Below are positions 1 through 9,300 of a DNA stretch of 64,000 bases, one piece after another. The stretch spans positions 558,001 to 622,000 of the forward strand of contig NZ_SJSA01000001.1 of NCBI RefSeq assembly GCF_004766125.1, given 5' to 3'. The translations under genes and the position numbers were made by a program. Origin of the DNA: Duncaniella freteri. GTDB lineage: Bacteria > Bacteroidota > Bacteroidia > Bacteroidales > Muribaculaceae. The notes beneath the pieces are model-generated. The model made no database searches. It was given only the letters and a program-made list of their open reading frames with translations, and had not been told where the DNA came from. The stretch's first letter is position 1. Each line of letters begins with the position of its first letter.

Positions 1-1019
1 ACCTCGCCTTCGTCGCGCCGATCGCGGTCGACAATACCATAGGCATTAAGATTGTGAAATGAGCGCAGGGAATTGAATGTGCGGGTCGACTCTATCACCC
101 GGTCACAGCCTCCGAGCGATTTCACAGTGTAATCCTCGAATATAAGCGGGTACAGGCGGGCATCAATGGAATGCACGCCGTCACCCTCAATGAACAGCAC
201 CGGCTTGCGTGCCCCGATTATGGCAAGGTACACCTCATCATTTATGCCGTCGGTTGCGGTCAGGAAATCATAGTCCCATTCCCCTTTCACCGGATTGCAG
301 TTCTTGACCCATATGGTGTTGCCCTGACCGCGAGTCGATGCGAACTGTAAATCATGTGTCACATAAATGAATGTACAGTCAGGACGGCTGTTCTCGATGC
401 TGTTCCATAGCGAGGCTATGGAGGATGGATGGAGGAACATTTCGGGAGAGTCGACAAGTATCGTGGAGGCTTTCGGGGCGAAAGTCACTGCTCCGAGATA
501 ATACAGGACGGTCTTTTCTCCATCGGAGAGCTTGGAGGGGGAATAAGCGTCGGACGATATGTCACGGCTGAAGAGCATACGTCCGCTCTCGACGAGCACG
601 CGGTTGCCCGGAAACACTTTCTGCCACTGCTCCATCACTCTGTCAAGCCTCGTGTGATGCATCTTTCGCTTGTCGCCCGAGTACTTGTACTGGATGAGGC
701 TGAGCATCTCCTCATTGACCATAAGACCTATCATGCGTTCAAACTCACCTTTAAGATCAGGGCGAAGCAGCGATGAGCCCGACACAGCCTGGCGGTAGAG
801 CATGTCAATAGAATTGTCGGAAGCATCCTCGCTGTCCTTGTTGTAAAGAGCCTTGATGGCTGAGAGGCGGAACGCCTGTCCGCCAAGATCGGCGGCAAGC
901 CTGTTGGCAAAACGTGTCTTTCCAGAGCCGTTTGCTCCTATGATAACTACGTGGTGCAGACCGGATGTATCGATCTCAAGAGGCTGTGAGCCTTTACGCG
1001 GAGGGAGAGTGATATTCAT
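1..1019 (-). CDS. AAA family ATPase with C-terminal DUF4435 domain, partial (3' end beyond window)
   Basis: The visible 339 residues start at ATG 1019. A Walker A loop (GANGSGKT) lies at about residues 28-35. Further on are an ABC-type signature region (LSDGEKT), a Walker B strand (STILVDSPEMFLHPS) and a switch histidine (THD). These mark an ABC/OLD-like AAA ATPase. The last about 65 visible residues, beginning PVLFIEGDGVHSIDARLY and running to NAYGIVDRDRRDEGE, fit DUF4435, a TOPRIM-like domain. The ATG overlaps the TGA of the upstream AraC gene (ATGA, 1016-1019), so the two are probably translationally coupled. Substrate and role are unknown; relatives include OLD-type nucleases and uncharacterised ATPases. 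The C-terminus is outside the window. Confidence 0.85.
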   Translation of the reverse strand, partial: MNITLPPRKGSQPLEIDTSGLHHVVIIGANGSGKTRFANRLAADLGGQAFRLSAIKALYNKDSEDASDNSIDMLYRQAVSGSSLLRPDLKGEFERMIGLMVNEEMLSLIQYKYSGDKRKMHHTRLDRVMEQWQKVFPGNRVLVESGRMLFSRDISSDAYSPSKLSDGEKTVLYYLGAVTFAPKASTILVDSPEMFLHPSSIASLWNSIENSRPDCTFIYVTHDLQFASTRGQGNTIWVKNCNPVKGEWDYDFLTATDGINDEVYLAIIGARKPVLFIEGDGVHSIDARLYPLIFEDYTVKSLGGCDRVIESTRTFNSLRSFHNLNAYGIVDRDRRDEGE

Positions 1020-1957
1020 GATCTCTGATATTCTGAAGGTGACATTCCGGTGAGATGCTTGAAATATTTTCCGAATGATGACTGGTTGGGAAAATTGAGT
1101 TCGTAAGCCACCTGCTGTATATTCTTGCCTGAGAATCTCAAAAGATTCTTTGCTTCAAGCACTACATATGAGTCTATAACATCTGTTGCCGACTTGCCTG
1201 TGCTTTCCTTTATGATGAGCGAAAGATACTTGGGGGAGATAAAGAGCTTGCCTGCATAGAAAGCCACCGAACGCTCCCGTGTGTGATGCTCATGAACGAG
1301 CCTCATGAACTCATTGACATATGTGGTGCGCCTCGAACGCGGCATCTTCGACTCTGAATTGTCCTTGATACGCCTTGTCACCATCTGCAACACCTGATAG
1401 GTGAGCGCGGCTATCACACAGCGCACAATGGACTTAGTGTATATGCTGCCGTTCTCTGTTGCCGAATTACGGTGGAGAAGCTTGAAATAATCACGCAGGG
1501 TATCAGCCTCCTCCTCGGTGATCTGCATCATGTTGCCCATAAGGGAATCGTTGCCGAGACGCGTCGCCGATCCAAGCACATTGAGATCAAAGTTGATATC
1601 CTTCATAAACTCGGTCGACACAAACAGCATATAGCAATCAAGACCGTCGCGTTCGAGGTCCTTCATCTCGATCATCGATCCCGGTGTGGTGACAGCAATA
1701 CAGTTGGCGGTGAGTGTGATGGGCTTGAGATTGATCTCCAACTCCATACGCCCCCTGAAACAAAGTATCCACGACATACCGTCAAGACGCCTTGGGCCAT
1801 CGATATACTCTATCTTGTTCATGGAGTCATAGCGCAACGCCTTGGAGATGCTGTCGGAGGTGATGCGAGTAAAAAGATAGTCGTCACTGAAATTGGAGAA
1901 TTCGGTAGAGAATCTTGCCAGTGACGTAAGTTGCTTCAGGTTGACTATATTTCCCAT
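1016..1957 (-). CDS. AraC family transcriptional regulator
   Basis: 313-residue regulator. Residues about 200-313 form the double helix-turn-helix AraC DNA-binding domain (FISPKYLSLIIKESTGKS, then NFPNQSSFGKYFKHLTGMSP, ending PSEYQRS). The N-terminal part looks like a cupin-type sensing domain (FRGRMELEINLKPITL). The frame stays open to 2080, but I chose ATG 1957: a good TAATTTTG promoter element lies at 1978-1985, inside the longer frame, and an AAGGAT sequence lies just before this ATG. The gene is upstream of and overlaps the AAA ATPase gene, so it may control its own operon. The effector is unknown. Confidence 0.85.
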   Translation of the reverse strand: MGNIVNLKQLTSLARFSTEFSNFSDDYLFTRITSDSISKALRYDSMNKIEYIDGPRRLDGMSWILCFRGRMELEINLKPITLTANCIAVTTPGSMIEMKDLERDGLDCYMLFVSTEFMKDINFDLNVLGSATRLGNDSLMGNMMQITEEEADTLRDYFKLLHRNSATENGSIYTKSIVRCVIAALTYQVLQMVTRRIKDNSESKMPRSRRTTYVNEFMRLVHEHHTRERSVAFYAGKLFISPKYLSLIIKESTGKSATDVIDSYVVLEAKNLLRFSGKNIQQVAYELNFPNQSSFGKYFKHLTGMSPSEYQRS

Positions 1958-1977
1958 ATCCGAGAATCCTTTTATCG

Positions 1978-2007
1978 CAAAATTAGTCAATAAATCCACA
2001 GAATCAA
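1978..2007 (-). promoter_or_regulatory. Bacteroidetes promoter for the AraC gene
   Basis: TAATTTTG at 1978-1985 and TTG at 2005-2007 on the minus strand, 19-nt spacer, matching the TTG-N19-21-TAnnTTTG consensus. The predicted leader to ATG 1957 is only about 15 nt. Confidence 0.65.
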
Positions 2008-2133
2008 TCGCATGGGTAAAGTTTTTGGCTTTTTTTGCTAATTTTAGCGATGTATGGACGATGACACACCAAAGATCCACGTATCAATCATCCCATGAAT
2101 GGTACATCAGCATCGAAGGAATCTGAACGTGCA

Positions 2134-2170
2134 GAAAAAATAAAAGAGCTAACTTCACAGCCAGCTCTTT
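2134..2170 (-). terminator. Rho-independent terminator
   Basis: The 8-bp stem aaagagct (2143-2150) / agctcttt (2163-2170) has a 12-nt loop. On the minus strand it is followed by a T-rich tail (TTATTTTTTC). It would end transcripts started at the promoter at 2273-2280, or read-through from the sirtuin gene. Confidence 0.7.
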
Positions 2171-2272
2171 CCTATTTTAACCTAACTTTTTTGTTGACTT
2201 TATAAGGTTGAAATTCTTGTTATATAGTGGAATAATATTCTTATTAATCTAATAATACGAATATGAGATGTG

Positions 2273-2308
2273 CAAAGTTAAAAATTAATCTGCAAATTAC
2301 CCCCCCCC
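2273..2308 (-). promoter_or_regulatory. Orphan promoter with a C9/G9 tract and no downstream ORF
   Basis: TAACTTTG lies at 2273-2280 on the minus strand. A run of nine C (nine G on the minus strand, 2300-2308) sits where the -33 element should be. The flank beyond the tract (GTTAA, 6 nt, TTAA, then G9) resembles that of the susC promoter at 23280. The 100 nt downstream are AT-rich, contain no ORF, and end at the terminator at 2134-2170. This could be a small RNA gene or the remnant of a lost susC-type leader. Confidence 0.4.
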
Positions 2309-2323
2309 ATTTGTTAATTTATG

Positions 2324-3016
2324 TTAACACGAAGAACAAAGCAATTTGCACAGCTGCTCAACTCCTGTTGTAGCTTTGTCCTTGATGACTGTGACATTGG
2401 ACGGGACCGATGCCGGATTTGGATCAATGTAATATACCGGAACTCCCGGACGCACATAATGGAGCAAGCTTGCCGCCGGATACACAACAAGGGATGTGCC
2501 GATCACAACAAATATATCAGCCTCGGATGCAAGCTGAACAGCGGCTTCCATATTGGGGACAGCCTCCTGGAAAAATACGATGTGAGGACGCACATGGTCA
2601 CCATACCTGTCAAGAGTCTCGGGAGTCGTCTCCAGATGTTCAATATCGAGAGTGTAGACACGGTCGGGATGAGGTATGGAACGCACCTTCATAAGCTCAC
2701 CATGAAGATGCAGCACATCGGAACTTCCCGCCCGTTCATGAAGATCGTCCACATTCTGAGTCACGATATACACATCATACCACTTTTCAAGCTCCACCAG
2801 AGCCATGTGGGCAGCATTAGGCTTACAATCAAGGAGTCCTTTGCGCCGCTCGTTATAGAACTTGTGCACTATGGCAGGATTACGCGCGAAGCCATCCGCG
2901 CTGCACACTTCCATGACAGGATAGTTCTCCCATAGCCCATCGGCATCACGGAAAGTGGATATGCCGCTTTCCGCACTTATACCTGCACCGGTGGAGATGA
3001 CAAGTTTCTTTTTCAT
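2324..3016 (-). CDS. cobB: NAD-dependent protein deacylase, sirtuin class III
   Basis: 230-residue Sir2-family enzyme that removes acyl groups from lysine using NAD+. Visible motifs are GAGISAESG (residues 10-18) for NAD binding, TQNVDDLHERAG (86-97), and HLHG with catalytic His105. Y54 and R57 in FYNERRK match the Tyr-x-x-Arg pair that lets SIRT5-like enzymes accept succinyl- or malonyl-lysine. The four zinc-binding cysteines of most sirtuins are absent between residues 107 and 150, as I recall for other Bacteroidales homologues. It lies 26 nt downstream of tadA on the same strand. Confidence 0.9.
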   Translation of the reverse strand: MKKKLVISTGAGISAESGISTFRDADGLWENYPVMEVCSADGFARNPAIVHKFYNERRKGLLDCKPNAAHMALVELEKWYDVYIVTQNVDDLHERAGSSDVLHLHGELMKVRSIPHPDRVYTLDIEHLETTPETLDRYGDHVRPHIVFFQEAVPNMEAAVQLASEADIFVVIGTSLVVYPAASLLHYVRPGVPVYYIDPNPASVPSNVTVIKDKATTGVEQLCKLLCSSC

Positions 3017-3042
3017 AAAGGCTGCTTTATATATCTATGCTA

Positions 3043-3495
3043 TTAACGTTTCGACTTGAAAAAAGATTGCATTAGTGCCGCACATTCTTCCTCAAGGACT
3101 CCTGGCGTGACAGTGGCACGCGGATGAAAAGGGGTGCATGAAGGCAGAAACGAACGGTAGCCTCGCTTGGGATCGGACGCACCGTATACTATCCTCGACA
3201 ACTGTGACCACCCTATCGCTCCTGCACACATCAGACAAGGCTCCACTGTGACATAAAGGGTGCAACCGGAAAGGTATTTTCCCCCAAGGGTGGCTGCCGC
3301 CGCTGTGAGAGCCTGCATCTCGGCATGTGCTGAGACATCCGACAATGCTTCCGTGAGATTGTGGCCTCGCCCTATCACTCGTCCTCGCGCTGAAACCACC
3401 ACCGCACCGATCGGCACCTCATCGGCATCATAAGCCTGCCTGGCTTCATCAAGCGCAATGCGCATGTACTGCTGGTCAGTTTCCGTCTGTGTCAT
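3043..3495 (-). CDS. tadA: tRNA-specific adenosine deaminase (A34 to inosine)
   Basis: 150-residue cytidine-deaminase-fold protein. HAE (His57, Glu59) and PCLMC (Cys87, Cys90) form the zinc site and proton shuttle. TadA converts A34 of tRNA-Arg(ACG) to inosine so that one tRNA reads CGU, CGC and CGA. The tRNA-Arg(ACG) gene itself lies 63 nt upstream on the same strand, which supports TadA over a nucleoside or guanine deaminase. A strong terminator sits between the two, so they are probably separate transcripts. Confidence 0.9.
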   Translation of the reverse strand: MTQTETDQQYMRIALDEARQAYDADEVPIGAVVVSARGRVIGRGHNLTEALSDVSAHAEMQALTAAAATLGGKYLSGCTLYVTVEPCLMCAGAIGWSQLSRIVYGASDPKRGYRSFLPSCTPFHPRATVTPGVLEEECAALMQSFFKSKR

Positions 3496-3516
3496 ATACT
3501 CTGAAAATGTAATAAA

Positions 3517-3550
3517 ACAAGACTCATCAGCAATGCTGATGAGTCTTTTA
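3517..3550 (-). terminator. Rho-independent terminator after tRNA-Arg
   Basis: A perfect 13-bp stem (3519-3531 with 3535-3547) with a 3-nt loop. On the minus strand it is followed by GTTTTATT. It lies between the tRNA 3' end and tadA. Confidence 0.85.
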
Positions 3551-3558
3551 ATGCTTTG

Positions 3559-3632
3559 TGACTCCTACAGGATTCAAACCTGTAACCTTCTGATCCGTAG
3601 TCAGATGCTCTATTCAGTTGAGCTAAGGAGCC
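3559..3632 (-). tRNA. tRNA-Arg (anticodon ACG)
   Basis: Cloverleaf read by eye on the minus strand. The acceptor stem is GGCTCCT (3632-3626) with AGGAGTC (3566-3560), containing one G-U pair, and the discriminator A is at 3559. The anticodon stem is TCTGA/TCAGA around loop CTACGGA, with anticodon ACG at 3598-3596. The T-arm contains GGTTTGAATCC-type sequence. CCA is not encoded. A34 is the target of TadA. Confidence 0.93.
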
Positions 3633-3721
3633 GTCTTTTTTTCTTTTGCGATGCAAAGTTAGGGACATTTTTGATACTGTGCAAATTTTTCGACAATTTT
3701 TTTCAAAAAAAATCGCATTTT

Positions 3722-3752
3722 TTGGAAAAGGAGCATTTTTAGCGTAATTTTG
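3722..3752 (+). promoter_or_regulatory. Bacteroidetes promoter for the barrel protein gene
   Basis: TTG at 3722-3724, 20-nt spacer, TAATTTTG at 3745-3752. It is followed by a short leader to ATG 3773. Confidence 0.7.
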
Positions 3753-3772
3753 AGGCATAAAAACACTGAAAA

Positions 3773-4525
3773 ATGCGCAGACAGCTAATTTCACTCCTTA
3801 TCATAATATCGGCAATATTCACTGCAATGGCGGAACAACCGATCTTTGCAGACCACAACCGTACAGAAAAATTCCTCGACATAGATATACATGCACTTGC
3901 GGGAGGTGGCATCATAACGGAAAACTACATGTCATGCTACCCCGAGATATCCGATATCAATACCAGAATGGGACCGGCATGCGGCATAGGTGCAGGAGCA
4001 AGATTCAATCTGAGAGAATTCCTCGGACTTGGCACAGAACTTAACTTCACACGCAACTCCGGAGAGACGGATATGGCCGTGTCAGGAAGCAACAGCCACA
4101 ACGTGTCGAAAGTATTCCAGACCAACACTTACTATAAACTTGACTTCCCTGTGTATGTATCCTTCATATTCAATATCTCAGGAAGCGTAAAATGGAATGT
4201 GGATACAGGGATGTACTACTCCTATGGGACAGGTGGCACCCAAAAGAACAGCATTCATGACACCAAGGCAAATAATATAGGACAGCTCGTAATGTCAGTA
4301 TCCGATCTCGAATCCGGTTTCTACAATGATCACAGCGGATTCATCAACTCATACCACCGCAGCGACATGGGGTTTCATCTGGCTACCGGCATCACGTTAG
4401 GCAGACATATGCGCATCGGAGCCAGAACCCAGATAGGTTTATCCAATATAGCGAACTCCACAGGCATTGTAAAACCTACATGCCGCACGCTTAATTTTCT
4501 CGGGACAATAGGCTGGCAATTCTGA
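3773..4525 (+). CDS. Outer-membrane beta-barrel protein (PorT/OmpW-like)
   Basis: 250 residues. A signal peptide (RRQLISLLIIISAIFTAMA) covers residues 2-20. The rest alternates glycine and aromatic residues in short amphipathic strands and ends in Gly-Trp-Gln-Phe; a C-terminal phenylalanine is typical of outer-membrane barrels. I place it with the PorT-like barrels common in Bacteroidales. No ligand or partner can be named. It is transcribed alone, converging with aroB 9 nt downstream. Confidence 0.7.
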   Translation: MRRQLISLLIIISAIFTAMAEQPIFADHNRTEKFLDIDIHALAGGGIITENYMSCYPEISDINTRMGPACGIGAGARFNLREFLGLGTELNFTRNSGETDMAVSGSNSHNVSKVFQTNTYYKLDFPVYVSFIFNISGSVKWNVDTGMYYSYGTGGTQKNSIHDTKANNIGQLVMSVSDLESGFYNDHSGFINSYHRSDMGFHLATGITLGRHMRIGARTQIGLSNIANSTGIVKPTCRTLNFLGTIGWQF

Positions 4526-4534
4526 ATCGAGAGC

Positions 4535-5578
4535 TTAACAGATGAGATCGCGGAATATATCAAGAGCCTCTTTGATCTGCGATTCCGTGGCACAACGGTC
4601 AATCAATGGTTCACCCGGAGATGAGAGAAGGGTGAAATTGATATGCTCAGCTGTTTCGTTCTTCTTGTCATGGCTCATGAGCTCAAGCAGGCGCGGATAG
4701 TCCTCACATGATATGTCGGGCGAACCGTAGCCATGCTCTTTCAGATATGACGCATAACGATACAGCTCAGCCGACGGAAATTGCTCTGAGATATGGGATA
4801 TCACCATTTCTGTCATCATTCCCCAGGCTACAGCATAGCCATGAGGCACAGGACAGCCTCTTTCCATTGCCAGCGACTCGAAAGCATGTCCTATAGTGTG
4901 GCCTAGATTCAATGCGCGGCGTATGCCCTTCTCGCGAGGGTCCTCATTCACAATACGCTCCTTCACCCTTACACTCTTTTCGAGCAACGGCAACAAGCGG
5001 TCCATGTCAGCATCAGCTATATCAAAATCAAGGAGTTCATGATAATCCTCCTCCGATGACAGCAACCCATGCTTGAGCATTTCGGCATATCCTGACAGCA
5101 TCTCTTCCTTAGGCAAGCTTGAGAATGTGGATGTAGAGATCACCACGGCATCTGCGGGAGCGAATGCTCCGATCTCATTTTTCAATCCCTCAAAATTTAT
5201 TCCGGTCTTGCCTCCTACGGCAGCATCAACCGCCGATAGAAGCGTGGTAGGCACATTGATAAACCTCACCCCCCGCTTGAATGTCGCGGCAGCAAATCCT
5301 CCCATATCAGTGACCACTCCGCCACCGATATTTATAACCACCGACTTTCGGGTGGCACCTCCGGCAATAAGCCCGCTCCATATCCGGGACAACGTGGAAA
5401 GGTTCTTAGCCACATCACCAGGCTCAGTGACAATCACCGGATAGGACAGAGAAAGAGCGGGAAGCACTTTGTCTCGGACATTGGCGTCAGTCACAATATG
5501 CACCGAAGAAGGGGCCATTTCCCCTATAAGCGACCTTAGTGCAGAGGATATATCGTTGGTGTAGAGAATCGTTTGCAT
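4535..5578 (-). CDS. aroB: 3-dehydroquinate synthase
   Basis: 347-residue enzyme that makes 3-dehydroquinate from DAHP, the second step of the shikimate pathway, using NAD+ and a divalent metal. Family motifs are GGGVVTDMGGFAA (NAD site), FINVPTTLLSAVDAAVGGKTG (about 106-126), and the metal-site histidines in GHTIGHAFE and PHGYAVAWGM. It is the last gene of the minus-strand series from tyrS, 33 nt after the HAD gene. aroC, acting later in the same pathway, is at 61250 in a separate cluster. Confidence 0.93.
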   Translation of the reverse strand: MQTILYTNDISSALRSLIGEMAPSSVHIVTDANVRDKVLPALSLSYPVIVTEPGDVAKNLSTLSRIWSGLIAGGATRKSVVINIGGGVVTDMGGFAAATFKRGVRFINVPTTLLSAVDAAVGGKTGINFEGLKNEIGAFAPADAVVISTSTFSSLPKEEMLSGYAEMLKHGLLSSEEDYHELLDFDIADADMDRLLPLLEKSVRVKERIVNEDPREKGIRRALNLGHTIGHAFESLAMERGCPVPHGYAVAWGMMTEMVISHISEQFPSAELYRYASYLKEHGYGSPDISCEDYPRLLELMSHDKKNETAEHINFTLLSSPGEPLIDRCATESQIKEALDIFRDLIC

Positions 5579-5611
5579 AGCATAATTAATTTAGAGGAGG
5601 TCCAACAAGCA

Positions 5612-6376
5612 TTAGAGAGGATCAATGGATGTAGAAAGGAGAGAAAATATAAGTGTAGGCAATGCTTCAGCAAAAGCCTCCATCGACGGGAACACTACAG
5701 CGGCTCCGGCGCGCTCCATCTCCTCGACAGGAATTGGCCCTGTAACCACTCCTACCGTGAAAGCTCCAGCCTTATTGCCGGCTTCAACTCCTAACGGCGC
5801 GTTCTCGACCACTATCGATTGCGAAGGGCTCACCCTGGCAAGCTGCATGGCTCGTATGAAAGGCTCGGGATGCGGCTTGCCATGCTTTACGTCGCGAGCT
5901 GTCACTCTCATTCCCGGGTCAAAAATACCGGGAAAGTCTGTGTCTATGCGCGACAGCAGACTGTTCTGCCCCGACCCTGTCACCAGCACCCTGCGCAACC
6001 CCATTTCCTTTAACAGATTCAACATCTCGAAAGCCCCGGGCATTGGCTCAACCGGAGGCAGTTCGTTGAAATATACTGTCTTTTTATGGTACATCTCAGT
6101 CTTCTCTTCGTCGGTGGCATCACGTCCCCAGGCTCGATTGACAAGAGCGTTTATTGTAGAGGCACCGGTACGCCCCTCATAGAGATAGAACTCATCGCGG
6201 GTGCATGGTATCCCTGCCTCGCTTATGAGACGATACCATGAAGCCGTATGATTCTTCATCGAGTCATACAGCGTACCGTCCATGTCGATGAGGGCTGCGC
6301 GCGGTGTCACGCGCTGATAGTGATGACGCTCAAGAAATCTCACTATCTCGGAATGAAATGGAAGCACAGTTGCCAT
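5612..6376 (-). CDS. HAD family hydrolase (beta-phosphoglucomutase-like)
   Basis: 254 residues. The nucleophile motif DMDGTLYDS is at about 31-39. LVTGSGQ supplies the second HAD motif, and KPHPEPFIRAM with VVENAPLGVEAG gives motifs III and IV. The all-alpha cap after the first motif places it in subfamily IA with phosphoglycolate phosphatase and beta-phosphoglucomutase-like enzymes. Substrate unknown. It starts 2 nt after the AsmA stop codon, so co-expression is likely. Confidence 0.85.
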   Translation of the reverse strand: MATVLPFHSEIVRFLERHHYQRVTPRAALIDMDGTLYDSMKNHTASWYRLISEAGIPCTRDEFYLYEGRTGASTINALVNRAWGRDATDEEKTEMYHKKTVYFNELPPVEPMPGAFEMLNLLKEMGLRRVLVTGSGQNSLLSRIDTDFPGIFDPGMRVTARDVKHGKPHPEPFIRAMQLARVSPSQSIVVENAPLGVEAGNKAGAFTVGVVTGPIPVEEMERAGAAVVFPSMEAFAEALPTLIFSLLSTSIDPL

Positions 6377-6378
6377 CG

Positions 6379-9300
6379 TTATCTCCTTTTCTTGATTTTC
6401 TTATTTTTCTGAAGCTGCGGTGCCATAGCTGCAACGGTGTCGGGTGCAGGTATCAGCCCCTCACGTATGAAATAAATGGAGTCGGCTCCTGAAATGGTAT
6501 CACCTTTCAGGTCATCCTCCATGACTGCCTGCCCTATCTTGGAAAAGTCCATCTGGCGTATCTTAGCATTACGCACACCACGGCTGAACACATTGCGTAT
6601 CTGCTCTACGAGATTGACTCTTGTGGTGTCGGCTATGGATATGCTCTTTGCCATATTCTTTTCATTGAACTTGGCTCTGCCCAGACGTATCTTCATATCG
6701 TCGGGATTGCCCGAAACATTTATGCCGAACTTGAACGGAAGTGGCGACTTAAGAACGGCAATATGATATTTGAAGTTCATCGCCAAGTCATTATTTCCCA
6801 TCACACCAAGCTTATAACGGTCAAGATTGAACATGAACGGGAACATCTGCATCTGCGAGTTGTCAACAATCATCTCCACTGTCATGCTGTCGATCATATT
6901 GTGGGTCTTATCCTTGAAAAGGAGCCACTTGCCTATAGTCCTGAATGTCTCTTCATCCATGACAACAAGAGAGTCGCCCGAGAGCTTCACAGCAGCCTTG
7001 AGAGACGGAATGTCAAGATTCATCGCAGTATCGATACGCGTGGTGGCGGCTATGTCGGCATTTATCACACCGTCGATACCATGGAGCATAGGCATAAGGG
7101 TGTCGAGCGACGGTACAAGATCAAGGAACTCACGGATACGGAATCCTTTGACATACATTCCGAACGCAAAGGATGCATCATACTTGGTGGGTGCGGTGTA
7201 GAGGGCGTTGAGATTGATAGAGCCCACATCAGAACGCGCACCGAGCCGTGACAGGTTGAGTGCGCCGTCAAAGGCATTGAGTGTGCCACGGAAATCCCTG
7301 AAAGCGAGATCGGAGTATATGATATTGCGTGCCCTGACATTCAGCTTAGCCTCAAGATTGGCAGGGATGATGAGCACAGAAGCTGAGTCGGAAGCCTCAA
7401 CAGCAATATCCACCGACGATTGAAGCGCGCTTTCGTCAGAGTTCTCATCCATATGTGACATCCCTGCCTCTGTACCGCTGTCGGCAAAAGCTGCCCCGGC
7501 AAACACTGCCTCGGCTATCTCATTGACATTTATGGTGTCACTTGTGAGATTGAAATTGACTTTAATTGACTGGGAGCCTCTACGCGATGTGAGAGAGCGA
7601 CTTATATTGGAAATGTAACCTTCAATCCTGAAATCACTCTTACCGACATTGACGTGTGTATCGTGTACAGCTATCGAATCGGTAGAAAAATCAAGGTCAA
7701 GACCGCTTATGCGATTACGCAATGGGAAAAGAGGTGTGAACACCCTGACTCGCTCCGCATGAAGGGAACCGTTGGCATCCCAGTTACGAAGTATGCGACG
7801 AACGGAATTGTCGACCTCGATTTTTTCACGCACGGATTCCGGCTGTGACACAGCTGCCGAATCTCTCTTTACACGTTTGCGGGATGCCCTGGCTATCGCC
7901 CGGCTCATAGCCGATATGGAATCATAGGTAAGATCCGGGAACAGACGGCGCAAAGAGTCGATGCGGGCACGCCGGCGTTCTGCCGCAGGTGTCGATGACG
8001 GATGCACCGTGAGCGACATGCGGGCATCAGAAAGCATGGCACGATTGACACGGTCGCCATACAATGCCCCTTTGGTGGCTATGTCAAGCCTGAGCTGCGG
8101 ACGACGCTTCTCCCCCTTGTAACGGAGCAATGCCCCTCCGATGGACGCATCACGAAGGTATATGCGAGAGGAATCCTCCGATGCACGCAACGAAAAACGC
8201 TGAGCGGATATCCTTCCTCCTATCGGGTTGATGGCAGTGGTGTCAATGCTCGAAGCCGTGTTGCGGCAACCTACCCCCATGAGAAGCCCACGACCCTGCA
8301 TATCCATTCCGTCAATGGCACACGAGATTGTGTCAACCTTAAGTGATGCGGTGAGGAGGGAATCCACCATAGCCCCACCGTTAACAAACGAAGAGTTCGT
8401 GCCAAGACGCAGCTCCACACTGCGTGCATACACACTTGCCGGCATGTCAGGCATATCCATCTCCAATCCGGTAAGAACAGCGTCGCCGGAAAGAAGGACA
8501 CGATGGAAGTTTTCGCGTGTGAGATAACTTTTACGAAAATCAAATGTGCAGTCGGCAACGAGCCTTCCCTTAACATCATAAGGGAGCTTGGCAAGAATAA
8601 TCTTCGGAAGATGCTCCACATTGAGACCTCCACGAAATGTTCCTGACACTTTCGCATCGGAGACCACATCCGTGACAGTGCCTGTGAGCGAGAATCCCAT
8701 ACCCTCTCCTTGTGCCACAAGGCGGGATATATTGAGCACTGAATTATCGGGCTTCACGCCATCAATCACAGCGTCGGCCTGAAGCTCAAACTGCTCCAGC
8801 TTCATACCGTCGTATGAGGCTGACCCCTTAGGCACGCTGACATTGATTTCAAAAGATGGTATCGAATCCACTCCCAGGGCGAACGGACCGGTGAGCTTAA
8901 GCCCAATGCCCAATGCCATGTCGGACTCCACCTTGGCAAGCTCGCCACGCATACCGGTAGGGATAACATCTATTATGTCACGAAACCGGGTAGGAGGGAG
9001 CGTGAGGTCAAATGACTCAAACATGAGTTCGTCCTCAAAATCCACTGTGGCATTGAGCGTGACAGAAACGTCACCTACCGCCAACCGGAAATCTTTCAGC
9101 GATGAGCGCAGGGGATGGCTGGCAGACCAATTGATGTCACCACCCATTCCCACCTGTAGACTGTTGACAACAATCTCGGAAACCGATGCTGATGTAAGCC
9201 CCTCGACAGAAAGGGAATACACCGGAGCGCCATCACCCTTAAGCCGCGTTGTGGCAAGGTTGACAGCAAGATCCATAGAGTCGGGGATGGAGACGTAACG

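Noticed and set aside
3492..3794. Minus-strand ORF of 100 codons
   Set aside because: It covers the tRNA-Arg gene and terminator in antisense-like composition; not a protein gene.
8271..8720. 150-codon ORF inside the AsmA gene, other frame of the same strand
   Set aside because: Shadow of the AsmA coding sequence; no start context or protein character.
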